64,000 bases of DNA from an uncultured Fibrobacter sp. (GTDB lineage: Bacteria > Fibrobacterota > Fibrobacteria > Fibrobacterales > Fibrobacteraceae), in assembly GCA_946413655.1 (NCBI GenBank), contig CAMKLO010000008.1, positions 1 through 64,000 of the forward strand. The letters run 5' to 3'. The position numbers were made by a program, and so were the translations under genes. Shown in pieces: positions 18,308 through 27,032 of the stretch (position 1 is its first letter; the number at the start of each line of letters is the position of its first letter). The notes under the pieces were generated by a model. It saw nothing but the letters and a program-made list of their open reading frames with translations. It was not told the origin of the DNA and did not search any database.

Positions 18308-19591
18308 ATGAGATCAAAATTCTTGAAATGCATCATTGTGGCGAGTTCCCTTGCCTTTATGAATTGTGGGGATGATGCCTCCACTGCACCTAATTTAAAT
18401 CCAAATAGTGGTATTCTTGGTATTGCATCGAGTTCCGATGCGGCTAATCTGACAGATTCCAGCTTAAGTTCCTCGTCAATTTCGGGCGAGATTGGTGGCG
18501 GCGTGGGCCCGGCTTCCAGTGCTGATGCTGTGCCGACTTCGATTGCTGACGCTCAAAATCCTGCATCAAGCACGGATGTCGCAAATCCTGTATCTAGTGC
18601 AGATATCGCAACCCCGGCTTCCAGTGCCGATGTTACGTCGACTTCTAGCGCGGCTGTGCCTGCATCGAGTTCTGAAGCGGCAAAGCCAGCAAGTTCAGAA
18701 ACCGCAAAGCCAGCAAGTTCAGAAACCGCAAAGCCAGCAAGTTCGGCATCAGTAAAATCAAGTTCCAGCGTGGAAACTGTAGTCTCGTCTTCTAGTGAGG
18801 CCCCGAAGGGCGTTTTCCTCGCCGAGGGCAAGGAAGAAGAAAAGGACCAGCTGAAGGTGGTCTATAAGACTCGCACAGGTTGGGATGGAGGCGGAGTTCT
18901 TTGTTACCCGGAAAAACTTTCTGACACGCAAAAACACGCCGTTGTCGTGTGGGGACCAGGTGGCGGAAGCAAGCCCGAAGAATACGAAGGCATCATCCGC
19001 AGACTCGCTTCTCATGGTTTTGTAGTGATTGGCCTCAAGGAATCCCCGGGTAACGCAAGCCAGGCGACAAAGGCTCTTGACTGGATGGAACAGCAGAACA
19101 AGGATTCCAACAGCCCACTTTATGGTAAGCTAGATATGACGAAGGTCGGTTGCTCCGGACACTCCATGGGCGGCCTCGAATCCGAACAGGCTGCGATTAA
19201 GGACAAACGAGTTATCACGGCTTTCCTCAACAACAGCGGTGACAAAGGCGCAGGCGCATTCAAGAATATTCCTGCTACCAAGACGGCTGCGGTTGTCTTT
19301 GGCGAAAAGGGTATGGAACACGATAATGCTATCAGGGATTACAATAGCGCAACAACTGTTCCAGCTTGCATGATTGAAATGACTGGTGGTCCACGTAATT
19401 CCGAAGGCGGGTATGGCCATGGTTCTGGTCCGTGGGATGGCATGGCTGCGACCATTGCTTGGATGCGTTGGCATCTTGGTGGCGAAGACTTCCGCAAGCC
19501 TGATTTCGTTGGCACGAGCGGTAAGTACATTGACGGCAATATTATCGGCAAGCAAGGCAAATGGAAAGGCCAGTGCAAAAATTTCAATTAA
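18308..19591 (+). CDS. Ser-rich-linker lipoprotein alpha/beta hydrolase (esterase-like), copy 1
   Basis: About 427 residues. I start at 18308, because GAGGAG sits just before it and the protein then begins with a lipoprotein signal (MRSKFLKCIIVASSLAFMNC, lipid Cys 20). Residues 25-165 are a Ser/Ala/Pro-rich low-complexity linker. The catalytic domain shows VVVWGPGGG (oxyanion region), SHGFVVIGL and the nucleophile elbow GHSMGG (Ser 286). This resembles dienelactone-hydrolase, cutinase or PET-hydrolase-like esterases. It is an exported, probably outer-membrane-attached esterase; acetyl or feruloyl xylan is a guess. Close paralogue of the gene at 19861. Confidence 0.8.
   Translation: MRSKFLKCIIVASSLAFMNCGDDASTAPNLNPNSGILGIASSSDAANLTDSSLSSSSISGEIGGGVGPASSADAVPTSIADAQNPASSTDVANPVSSADIATPASSADVTSTSSAAVPASSSEAAKPASSETAKPASSETAKPASSASVKSSSSVETVVSSSSEAPKGVFLAEGKEEEKDQLKVVYKTRTGWDGGGVLCYPEKLSDTQKHAVVVWGPGGGSKPEEYEGIIRRLASHGFVVIGLKESPGNASQATKALDWMEQQNKDSNSPLYGKLDMTKVGCSGHSMGGLESEQAAIKDKRVITAFLNNSGDKGAGAFKNIPATKTAAVVFGEKGMEHDNAIRDYNSATTVPACMIEMTGGPRNSEGGYGHGSGPWDGMAATIAWMRWHLGGEDFRKPDFVGTSGKYIDGNIIGKQGKWKGQCKNFN
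18680..18748 (+). repeat. 24-bp tandem repeat inside the linker of the 18308 gene
   Basis: Nearly three copies of a 24-bp unit that encodes AKPASSET. The third copy is altered after AKPASS. The paralogue's linker has no such block, so the expansion is recent. Confidence 0.8.
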
Positions 19592-19623
19592 ATCTTAATT
19601 AATATCCACACTCCAACAACCAA

Positions 19624-19655
19624 GCGTCTCGATCATTTTGGTCGAGACGTTTTTG
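19624..19655 (+). terminator. Rho-independent terminator
   Basis: CGTCTCGAT/GTCGAGACG stem followed by TTTTTG. Its sequence is homologous to the terminator of the downstream paralogue (21204). Confidence 0.8.
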
Positions 19656-19860
19656 TTTGTGAGCGAAAAAAGTTTGCCGTTATTGCTTGAGGAAAATTTG
19701 GAGCTTCAGGGTATTTGGCAATGACAGTGTCGAAAATGGAATGTTTTGTATAAATTAATTGCTTGGATTTTTTGTCAATGAGACTTTGTTCGAAACGACG
19801 GAAAACCAAAATAAAATTAGGTACTTTTTTATCCAGGTTAAGGTTAAATAGGAGAACAAA

Positions 19861-21174
19861 ATGAAATCTAAACTCTTCAAGACAATGGTGTTGGCCAGTT
19901 CGCTGGTCTTCCTGAATTGCGGCGATGATGCTGTCACTTCTGCGATAAACGATTATGCAACGGGCCTTTCGTCTAGTGCTGGCGAAGTTGTTTCGCCAGA
20001 ATCTGCGGGTTCTGCACTGCCGGCTTCTAGCGGAACGGTTCAGCAGGGTGGCGAAACCAATCAGCAAGCGGGTGGCGACGAATCTTGTTTGGCGTCCAGT
20101 TTGCCCGATGCTTGTGGTCCTGGAACAAATCCGCTTCCGACATCCAGTGCCGCAGTAGTTACGACACCTGAATCTAGCGCCAGTGTAACGCCAAATCCGG
20201 AATCCAGTGCTGCTGTGACGCCTACATCCAGTGCGACAGTCACGCCGAATCCGGAATCCAGCAGTGTTGCAGCTCCGGCGTCGAGTGCCACCACGCCTGC
20301 TTCTAGTGTCGCGGCTCCAGCTTCCAGCTCTAGTGAAAAGGCTGTTGAATCTTCTTCCAGCGAAGCTCCGAAACCGGCAGGAATCTTCCTCGCCGAAGGT
20401 AAGGACGAAACGAAGGACCAGATGCGAGTCAAGTACATTGAACGCACTGGTCACGATGGTGGCGGAATCCTTGCTTATCCGGAACAGCTTTCTACGACTC
20501 AAAAGCATGGCATTGTCGTGTGGGGGCCGGGTGGTGGCACGGAACCGGGTGCATACGGTGGAATGATCCGTCGTCTCGCTTCTCATGGCTTTGTAGTGAT
20601 TGCACTCCGCGAATCTCCGGGTAATGCTTCGCAGGGCAAGCCCGCTCTCGATTGGCTTGCAAAGAAGAATAACGATCCGAACGATCCTTTGTACCAGAAA
20701 CTTGACATGAATGTTGTTGGCTGTTCTGGGCACTCCATGGGCGGACTCGAATCCGAACAAATGGCCATTCAAGACAAACGCGTTATTACCGCCATGCTCA
20801 ACAATAGCGGTGACCTTGGACATACTGCAATGTCTCAAGTTCCGCAGGGCAAAACAATCGGTATCGTGTATGGCGAAGGCGGCATGGAACGCCCGAACGC
20901 CGAAGCCGACTACAACAACCCCGGCGTCAAGGTTCCGGCATGCCTCATCAAGATGACGGGCGGCCAGGGCAATGAATGCCAGCAGGGCGAATGCGGCTGG
21001 GGCCACGGTTCCGGTCCGTGGGGCGGCATGGCTGCGACGGTTGCCTGGATGCGTTGGCACCTCGGTGGCGAAGACTTCCGCAAGGATGACTTTGTCGGTT
21101 CGAGTGGTCGCTATATCAATGGCGAAATTCTTGGCGAGCGTGGCCGTTGGAAAGGCCAGTGCAAGAACTTCTAG
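19861..21174 (+). CDS. Ser-rich-linker lipoprotein alpha/beta hydrolase (esterase-like), copy 2
   Basis: A protein of 437 residues with the same plan as the 18308 gene: lipoprotein signal (MKSKLFKTMVLASSLVFLNC, lipid Cys 20), a Ser/Pro/Thr-rich linker to about residue 170, then the hydrolase with VVWGPGGG and GHSMGG (Ser 292). The catalytic domains are close to identical in the core blocks (SHGFVVI, ESPGNASQ, KDKRVITA versus QDKRVITA), while the linkers have diverged freely. It carries an extra Cys-containing insert (ESCLASSLPDACG) in the linker and another (NECQQGECG) near the C-terminus. It starts after AGGAGAACAAA. This is a tandem duplicate of the upstream gene with its own terminator. 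Confidence 0.8.
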   Translation: MKSKLFKTMVLASSLVFLNCGDDAVTSAINDYATGLSSSAGEVVSPESAGSALPASSGTVQQGGETNQQAGGDESCLASSLPDACGPGTNPLPTSSAAVVTTPESSASVTPNPESSAAVTPTSSATVTPNPESSSVAAPASSATTPASSVAAPASSSSEKAVESSSSEAPKPAGIFLAEGKDETKDQMRVKYIERTGHDGGGILAYPEQLSTTQKHGIVVWGPGGGTEPGAYGGMIRRLASHGFVVIALRESPGNASQGKPALDWLAKKNNDPNDPLYQKLDMNVVGCSGHSMGGLESEQMAIQDKRVITAMLNNSGDLGHTAMSQVPQGKTIGIVYGEGGMERPNAEADYNNPGVKVPACLIKMTGGQGNECQQGECGWGHGSGPWGGMAATVAWMRWHLGGEDFRKDDFVGSSGRYINGEILGERGRWKGQCKNF

Positions 21175-21203
21175 AATACTTCATTAATCACTCCAAACAC
21201 CAA

Positions 21204-21241
21204 GCGCCTCGGCCAATTCCGGTCGGGGTGTCTTTTTTTTT
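21204..21241 (+). terminator. Rho-independent terminator
   Basis: GCGCCTCGGCC/GGTCGGGGTGT stem with several G-U pairs and a run of nine or more T. It matches the terminator at 19624 in layout and wording of the flanks, so it was copied together with the gene. Confidence 0.8.
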
Positions 21242-21364
21242 GTATTCTATGATTGTGTAAAAAAGAATATTAATTCTCTTAATTTAGAGAGTAAACTATT
21301 AAACCAATATATTTCTATTTTAATTTGATGAAATAAAAATTTGCTTTTTTGAGAAAAATTTTAT

Positions 21365-21390
21365 ATATTCCCTATGAACAGAGGGAATAT
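21365..21390. promoter_or_regulatory. Palindromic operator of the HipBA-like operon
   Basis: Perfect 9-bp inverted repeat ATATTCCCT / AGGGAATAT separated by 8 bases. This is the same geometry as the known E. coli HipB operator (TATCC-N8-GGATA). It overlaps the AT-rich promoter-like sequence and the AGAGGGA ribosome-binding site of the antitoxin gene, so binding would block both. Confidence 0.75.
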
Positions 21391-21393
21391 CTT

Positions 21394-21822
21394 ATGGTAA
21401 TGTATTCTGCGCAGACAGACGAAGCGGTTCTTGCCTTTTTTGGAAAACGCATGGCGGCATTCCGTATTAGGAACAATTGGACTCAGGCCGATCTCGCTCA
21501 AAAGGCTGGAGTGGGCAAGGGAACCGTAGAACGCATTGAACGAGGCGAATCTGTCCAGGTTCTGAATTTGGTCAAAGTGTTACGAGCTTGCGGGACCTTG
21601 GATGTATTCCTGAACATTTTTCCGGACGATTCCCCTTCTCCCATGCAACTTTTGTACATGGGAAAAATGAAAACCCGTCGTCGTGCAAGAACGTCAAGAA
21701 AAAGGGTGGGCGATGTCAATATGGTTTCGGATAATTCCGTGGATTATTTAGTTGGCAAAGACGCAGTAGATGAAAACGGGCAAGCCCGTAAAAATGATTG
21801 GGTGTGGGACGAGGACAAGTGA
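21394..21822 (+). CDS. XRE-family HipB-like antitoxin
   Basis: About 142 residues. I choose the ATG at 21394 because AGAGGGA lies seven bases before it. Residues about 15-75 form a helix-turn-helix of the XRE type (RMAAFRIRNNWTQADLAQKAGVGKGTVERIERGE), which binds DNA and typically represses its own operon. The C-terminal 60 residues are basic, then acidic (KTRRRARTSRKR ... DWVWDEDK), longer than in E. coli HipB. The HipA-like gene starts nine bases after the stop. A perfect palindrome upstream is the likely operator. Confidence 0.82.
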   Translation: MVMYSAQTDEAVLAFFGKRMAAFRIRNNWTQADLAQKAGVGKGTVERIERGESVQVLNLVKVLRACGTLDVFLNIFPDDSPSPMQLLYMGKMKTRRRARTSRKRVGDVNMVSDNSVDYLVGKDAVDENGQARKNDWVWDEDK

Positions 21823-21831
21823 CGGTAGGAG

Positions 21832-23127
21832 ATGATTGCGGTAGAAGTCAAACTTTGGGGAACGACTATCGGGGCCCTTTCGATGATGGAAGGGGAGTCT
21901 GTTGCTAGGTTCGAGTACGCCCCGAATTTTATCGGTGTGGGGGTGGAACCGTCGCCGCTTGTGATGCCTGTGTCCAAGCGGATTTATTCGTTCCCGCAGC
22001 TTTCGCGGACGTTTCACGGCTTGCCGGGACTTTTCGCGGACTCTTTGCCTGACAAGTTTGGTAACAAGGTCATTGATTCCTGGCTTATGCGCCAGGGGCG
22101 AAATCCTGGTAGCTTTACGGCCCTTGAGCGTCTTTGCTATACGGGGAACCGTGGCATGGGTGCGTTGGAGTTTTTGCCTTTGCAGGGGCCGGATTCGACA
22201 GCAGAAGAATCCTTGGATGTGGAAAACTTGAGGTCTTTTGCAGCCGAGGTTTTGAACCAGCGCAAGAGTTTTTCGACGAAGTCTCTCAGCAAGAAAAATC
22301 AAAAATCCTTTGAGGAGATTCTTCGGGTGGGGACGTCGGCGGGAGGCGCCCGTGCGAAAATTCTCGTGGCTTACAACGAAAAGACGGGCGAGATTCGCTC
22401 GGGACAGGTGGCTGCATCGCCCGATTTCGGCTATTGGCTCTTGAAACTCGACGATGTGGAAAACAATAGCGACAAGGAATCCGCGGACATGTTCGGTTAC
22501 GGCGCCATCGAATACACGTATTCGCAAATGGTGAAGGATGCTGGCATCGACATGACGGAATGCAAACTTTACGAATGCTGCGGCCATAGGCATTTTATGA
22601 CGCGGCGGTTTGACCGTTTATATGGCGGAAAGAAGCTGCATTACCAGTCCCTTTGCGGCATTGCCCATTACGATTTTAACATGCCCGGAGCCTATAGTTA
22701 CGAGCAAGCGTTAGACGTTGTCAAGCGTCTTGGTTTGGGCTACGAAGCGCTTGAACAGATGTATCGCCGTGCTGTGTTCAACATCTGTGCGAGAAATCAG
22801 GATGACCATGCGAAAAATATCGGGTTCCTCATGGACAAGCGCGGTGTGTGGTCGTTGGCGCCGGCGTTCGACATGACTTACGCCTACAATCCGGAAGGCG
22901 CGTGGACGGGTTCGCACCAGATGACTTTTAACGGCAAACGTGGTGGATTTACGCTTGATGATTTCAAGGCGGTTGCGAAATTTGCAGGGCTCAAGCAAGG
23001 GCGCTACAAGAAAATTATCGCCGAAGTCGAGAATGCTGTACGGGAATGGCTAAAATTAGCCAAACAGAACGGCGTCCCGGCAAGGATTGTGCGCGCAATT
23101 GAAAAAACGCAAGAATTTGTAAAGTGA
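21832..23127 (+). CDS. HipA-like serine/threonine kinase toxin
   Basis: A protein of 431 residues, the usual length of HipA. The N-terminal subdomain is recognisable (VEVKLWGTTIGALSM, HGLPGLFADSLPDKFG). The kinase core follows, with the glycine-rich GTSAGGARAK (168-176, ATP phosphate-binding), the catalytic NQDDHAKN (322-329) and the metal-binding DMT (347-349). HipA toxins phosphorylate glutamyl-tRNA synthetase or related targets and cause persistence; that target is not shown here. The ribosome-binding motif TAGGAG touches the ATG directly, so coupling to the preceding antitoxin gene is likely. Confidence 0.85.
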   Translation: MIAVEVKLWGTTIGALSMMEGESVARFEYAPNFIGVGVEPSPLVMPVSKRIYSFPQLSRTFHGLPGLFADSLPDKFGNKVIDSWLMRQGRNPGSFTALERLCYTGNRGMGALEFLPLQGPDSTAEESLDVENLRSFAAEVLNQRKSFSTKSLSKKNQKSFEEILRVGTSAGGARAKILVAYNEKTGEIRSGQVAASPDFGYWLLKLDDVENNSDKESADMFGYGAIEYTYSQMVKDAGIDMTECKLYECCGHRHFMTRRFDRLYGGKKLHYQSLCGIAHYDFNMPGAYSYEQALDVVKRLGLGYEALEQMYRRAVFNICARNQDDHAKNIGFLMDKRGVWSLAPAFDMTYAYNPEGAWTGSHQMTFNGKRGGFTLDDFKAVAKFAGLKQGRYKKIIAEVENAVREWLKLAKQNGVPARIVRAIEKTQEFVK

Positions 23128-23241
23128 CGAAAGAGACAAATCAACGTTTCGGTACGGCAAGCCTATTGAATTTCGCTGTGTAAATTTTTAATATTGTCTG
23201 CGGAAACAGTTTGCGGATATTCTTCTTATCCGCAGTTTATT

Positions 23242-23262
23242 AACCACTAACCACTGTTTACT
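23242..23262 (-). repeat. Heptamer array just before the glycogen synthase start
   Basis: AACCACT, AACCACT, GTTTACT (reverse complement AGTAAAC, AGTGGTT, AGTGGTT), ending five bases before the ATG at 23268. No Shine-Dalgarno sequence is present. Confidence 0.75.
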
Positions 23263-23267
23263 GAATA

Positions 23268-24500
23268 ATGAACGCTGCTATTCTTACTAACGAGTTTCCG
23301 CCAGAAATTTACGGCGGTGCAGGAATCCACGTCAAATTTCTCAGCCAGGAACTTTCCAAGCTCTGCCACATCGAAGCACGCTGCTTTGGCCCGCAGAACG
23401 ATGATGCGAACAACATCCGCGCGATTGGCTTTAGCCAGAAGCTGGATAGCAATCCGGCTGACGAACGCTTTAAGAAAATCCTGAAGCCGCTGGACATCAA
23501 TCTCCAGTGGATGTCTTCGCTCAAGGATATTGACGTGATTCATTGCCATACGTGGTACAGCCATTTTGGTGGCGTAGTGGCGAGCCGTTTGTTGCAGTGC
23601 CCGTTGATTCTCACGACGCATTCCTTGGAACCGCACCGTCCGTGGAAAGCGGAACAACTCGGCGATGGTGGCTATAACATGAGCTGCTGGATTGAACGCA
23701 CGGCATACGAAGCCGCCGACGGCGTGATTGCCGTGAGTGAAGGCATGAAGCGCGACGTGATGAAGTTGTACGGAGTGCTGGAAGACCGCGTGAAGGTTAT
23801 CTACAATGGCATTGATCCGGATTTTTACAAGCCGACGTTCGACGAAGAAATTTTGAAGAAGTGGGGCGTGGATCCGAAGCGCCCATATGTGCTTTTCGTG
23901 GGCCGCATTACGCGCCAGAAGGGCATTAGCCAGCTGATCCAGGCGATTCCGCAAATTGACAAGAACGCCCAGGTGGTGCTTTGTGCCGGTGCCCCGGACA
24001 CACAGGAACTTGCCGACGAATGCAAGCACTTGATTGAAAAGGTTCAAGCGACGCGTGATGGCGTTGTCTGGATTCAGGATGCCGTGCCGCATACGGAACT
24101 GCGCGTGCTCTACAGCCATGCGACCGTGTTTGCGACGCCTTCGCTTTACGAACCGTTCGGCATCATCAATCTCGAAGCCATGAGCTGCGGAACGCCGGTC
24201 GTGGGCAGTGCTGTCGGCGGCATCCCGGAAATCATCGTCGATGGCGAAACGGGTTACCTCGTGCCGCTCAAGGCCGTGTCCGCGACGAACTTTGAACCGG
24301 CTGACCCGAAGGCCTTCCAGACGGATTTTGCGCACAAACTTAACAAGATTCTCGAAAACCCGGAACTCGCGAAAAAGATGGGCGAAGTCAGCCGCAAGCG
24401 TGCTATTGACGTGTTCAGCTGGAAAACGATTGCCAAGCAGACGTTCGACTTCTACTCCGAATGCATCGAACGCTACAAACGCGAAGGCAAGCGAGTCTAG
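23268..24500 (+). CDS. glgA: Glycogen synthase, GT4 type (Corynebacterium-type GlgA)
   Basis: A protein of 410 residues with the GT-B fold. The N-terminal TNEFPPEIYGGAGIHV, then HCHTWYSHFGG, VIYNGIDPDFY, VGRITRQKGI and the donor-site TPSLYEPFGIINLEAMSCGTP and GGIPEIIVDGETG are typical of the actinobacterial-type glycogen synthase (TIGR02149). It transfers glucose from ADP- or UDP-glucose to glycogen or makes maltose 1-phosphate; which one is not clear from sequence. Glycogen storage is well known in Fibrobacter, and a standalone CBM48 protein lies at 57957. Confidence 0.85.
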   Translation: MNAAILTNEFPPEIYGGAGIHVKFLSQELSKLCHIEARCFGPQNDDANNIRAIGFSQKLDSNPADERFKKILKPLDINLQWMSSLKDIDVIHCHTWYSHFGGVVASRLLQCPLILTTHSLEPHRPWKAEQLGDGGYNMSCWIERTAYEAADGVIAVSEGMKRDVMKLYGVLEDRVKVIYNGIDPDFYKPTFDEEILKKWGVDPKRPYVLFVGRITRQKGISQLIQAIPQIDKNAQVVLCAGAPDTQELADECKHLIEKVQATRDGVVWIQDAVPHTELRVLYSHATVFATPSLYEPFGIINLEAMSCGTPVVGSAVGGIPEIIVDGETGYLVPLKAVSATNFEPADPKAFQTDFAHKLNKILENPELAKKMGEVSRKRAIDVFSWKTIAKQTFDFYSECIERYKREGKRV

Positions 24501-24537
24501 GACTGGCAAGGTCGCTTCAGACGGTCTCTTAGAGTTT

Positions 24538-24570
24538 GTCATCCTGAACGCGGATGCGTGAAGGATCCAG
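24538..24570 (+). repeat. GTCATCCTGA...GAAGGATCCAG intergenic repeat
   Basis: Single short copy with the centre reduced to ACGCGGATGCGT. Confidence 0.7.
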
Positions 24571-24586
24571 TTCTTTTTCATAAAAT

Positions 24587-24614
24587 AAAAAGGTGGCTTT
24601 AAGCCACCTTTTTT
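24587..24614 (+). terminator. Rho-independent terminator
   Basis: AAAGGTGGCTT/AAGCCACCTTT stem with flanking A and T runs, downstream of the glycogen synthase gene. Confidence 0.88.
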
Positions 24615-24850
24615 GTGGTATCGTTTTTTTTTATAACGAAAAAGAAAATTATCAATCTGTTTTATTGAACTTTCTAATTAAGTAAATGGATTGATTTAGT
24701 TTATTTATGTTTTTGTATGTAAAATTGTAAAAGTAAAATAACATAGTGTATTATTTGTACGAAATTCTCGAAATTATTCAAATATAAACAACTTTTTACA
24801 AAAAAAAACAAAAATTATTTTATTAGCTTTATCTTGTCCTAAAAAGGAGA
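24615..24850 (+). promoter_or_regulatory. AT-rich leader region of the 24855 gene
   Basis: About 235 bases with no gene and a strong AT bias. It ends in AAAAAGGAGAAAAG, the ribosome-binding site of the next gene. Promoters must lie here, but I cannot fix a -10/-35 pair. Confidence 0.45.
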
Positions 24851-24854
24851 AAAG

Positions 24855-27032
24855 ATGAAGGTAATCCATAAAATAATCATGGCTAGCGCCATGTTTGGTT
24901 GTGCGTATGCGCAAAATCTCGTTTCGGTAGAGGCGTTTGACGAACAAGGGAATAATCCAAGCCAGTTGACGCTCCGCTTGAAACTTACAAATAACACATC
25001 GAACACGTTGAATGACGTTCATGCAAAATATTTCCTGGGTTTTGACAGGAACAAAACGTTGAATGTCTCCCCTTACTACATGGCAGGGGCGACCACGTCG
25101 ATTGACACGGTGGGCGATTTTCTTGTCGTCAACATCAACGTGGCAAGCCTTGCTCCGGGCGTGTTCCCGAATTCAAGCGGGATAAGCCTTGGCATGAACT
25201 ATACGGATTGGAGTGCATTTAACAAGCGGGACAACTTCAGTTATCCTAACTCCAACCATTTTGTTATTATGAATAATATCCCGGTCTATGTAAACGGAGC
25301 CATTGTCGCGGGGTTGACACCTATCAATGACCCTGTAAACGAAGAACCTCCCAAGGTTCGTTTTGTGGGCATTCAGCCCGAAAATACGGCTACGCGTTCT
25401 GCTTGGGTGGAATTGCAGAACTACGACACGGCTGATGTCAATTTGAGCAACCTTTATTTGAAATGGTCTGCTAGTGACAGCGTGGGAATTGGCAATGTGA
25501 CGCTTTCAGCAGGGCAAAAGGTGAGGATTTGCCAGTCGAGTTCATTGGAATGCCCGACGGCGGATGTAACGACTGTAAAAGGAACGTTGTCTCTTGGACA
25601 AAGCGGAAATTTAGGTGTTTCCAAAAATGGAATGGTGTTCCAGCAAATTGTATGGAACGATTCGAATAAAACTTTAAGCGGTTCGCATCAAGCAGATTTT
25701 TCAATTTCAAGGATTCCCTATGATCTGGGGAGCATAACTTCTAACAGCATTAAAATTGAAAATGGAAAAGGTCTGTTTTTCACTTTGATTAATGGTATAT
25801 GGGTATGCCATCGCGCTAACGATATCAATAACGAAGAAGGATTGCCGAGCCCTGTTGCGTTTATCGAAAATCAAGTCGTATATGATACATCTAGCTTATA
25901 CCGATTTGCGTGGCATCCGGTAAGGAATGCTGGAAGATACGTTCTCACCGTAAAAACGCCAAGTGATTCCATAGTTTATCAGGATACTACAAGTCGAACT
26001 TATGTTGATTTAAATCTGACCGGTAGTGATTATTTATGGTCTGTTCAACACGATAAAGGTCGTGTAGTTGACGCAGGGTCTTTTTGGAATAGAATAACAA
26101 AAAGTGCTGCCGCTATTGACAATACTCACTTGTTGGGAATCCCTGCATTTGCAGGTAGAAAGGATTCTAAGATGTTGGTGTTAACTTGGGGCGAAAAGGT
26201 TGATGATCCGAATATTCCGTGGGATAGGCCCAATGATACAGGACGGAGGACGGAAGAAGATGATTCGCGTTGTTGGGCCATTGCAATTCACATGTTAAAC
26301 GCTTTTTATGGTGGGAGTTTAAAGCAGGATGAAATTGTGTATCATGGGAAAACGCAGCCTTTTAATATTAAAATGCATACTCCGGACGGTGTTTATACGG
26401 TCATTCGTGAAAAACGTGAAAATGAAATTGATGTATATTTAGGTAGGAATATATTAGGTGAAATCGAAATAAACACAATCTCTTCTGCTGGTAAAGCGAA
26501 AAACATAATAGGTACTTTTGGTATAGATATAGGTGGTGCCCCTACAGAGACAAAAGCTACGCTAGCATGGGCGTTGAGTATAACGGATGACGAAGTTGAA
26601 GACCAAATGGCTAATCCAAGTATTCCAAATGCGGTTGTTCCGTTAACAGAAGATATCGTGAAATCGTATATTGATATGGGGAGACCGTTGCTTGTTTCGA
26701 TTGGTGAACATGCTATGGTTATCGATGGTTATGATTATCATGATGCGGGCAATAGAAAAGTCCACTTTTTAAATCTAAAAAATGGTGGAGAGACGGCGTG
26801 GATGCCTTTGAATTCTTTCACCTATGTATATTATTTGATCCCCCCTCCTAGAACAGAAGCGGTAGGTCGCAGGGGCGATTCTCGGATTGATAGAGATGAT
26901 GATGGGGATGGTATATGCAATTTTGATGAAGTGGAAAGGTTTGGTACGGATCCTAACCATCCAGACAGTGATAGAGATGGAGTTGATGATAAAACTGAAA
27001 TTTACCGTTACACGAAAAAGAGCCATTTGTAA
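24855..27032 (+). CDS. Secreted CBM3-like / papain-like cysteine peptidase protein (5' part of a split gene)
   Basis: A protein of 725 residues. Signal peptide 1-19. Residues about 20-155 resemble a cellulose-binding CBM3 fold (LTLRLKLTNNTSNTLNDV, DWSAFNKRDNFSY, YVNGAIVAGLTP). A lamin-tail-like region (about 165-285) and an FN3-like unit (330-400) follow. A C39/papain-like peptidase is then suggested by SRCWAIAIHM (Cys 473), GEHAMVIDGYD (His 619) and LNLKNGG (Asn 643). The end has calcium-type thrombospondin-3 repeats (DRDDDGDG, DSDRDGVDD). GGAG precedes the start. The frame ends early after YTKKSHL; the following frame (27059) continues the same kind of secreted protein, so a frameshift near 27014-27020 is likely. 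Confidence 0.65.
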   Translation: MKVIHKIIMASAMFGCAYAQNLVSVEAFDEQGNNPSQLTLRLKLTNNTSNTLNDVHAKYFLGFDRNKTLNVSPYYMAGATTSIDTVGDFLVVNINVASLAPGVFPNSSGISLGMNYTDWSAFNKRDNFSYPNSNHFVIMNNIPVYVNGAIVAGLTPINDPVNEEPPKVRFVGIQPENTATRSAWVELQNYDTADVNLSNLYLKWSASDSVGIGNVTLSAGQKVRICQSSSLECPTADVTTVKGTLSLGQSGNLGVSKNGMVFQQIVWNDSNKTLSGSHQADFSISRIPYDLGSITSNSIKIENGKGLFFTLINGIWVCHRANDINNEEGLPSPVAFIENQVVYDTSSLYRFAWHPVRNAGRYVLTVKTPSDSIVYQDTTSRTYVDLNLTGSDYLWSVQHDKGRVVDAGSFWNRITKSAAAIDNTHLLGIPAFAGRKDSKMLVLTWGEKVDDPNIPWDRPNDTGRRTEEDDSRCWAIAIHMLNAFYGGSLKQDEIVYHGKTQPFNIKMHTPDGVYTVIREKRENEIDVYLGRNILGEIEINTISSAGKAKNIIGTFGIDIGGAPTETKATLAWALSITDDEVEDQMANPSIPNAVVPLTEDIVKSYIDMGRPLLVSIGEHAMVIDGYDYHDAGNRKVHFLNLKNGGETAWMPLNSFTYVYYLIPPPRTEAVGRRGDSRIDRDDDGDGICNFDEVERFGTDPNHPDSDRDGVDDKTEIYRYTKKSHL

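Noticed and set aside
27014..27020. Programmed -1 frameshifting at GAAAAAG as a settled explanation
   Set aside because: The slippery heptamer is imperfect (G-AAA-AAG), and I see no stimulating hairpin or upstream Shine-Dalgarno-like site. A mutation or sequence error is equally likely, so it is kept only as one option.
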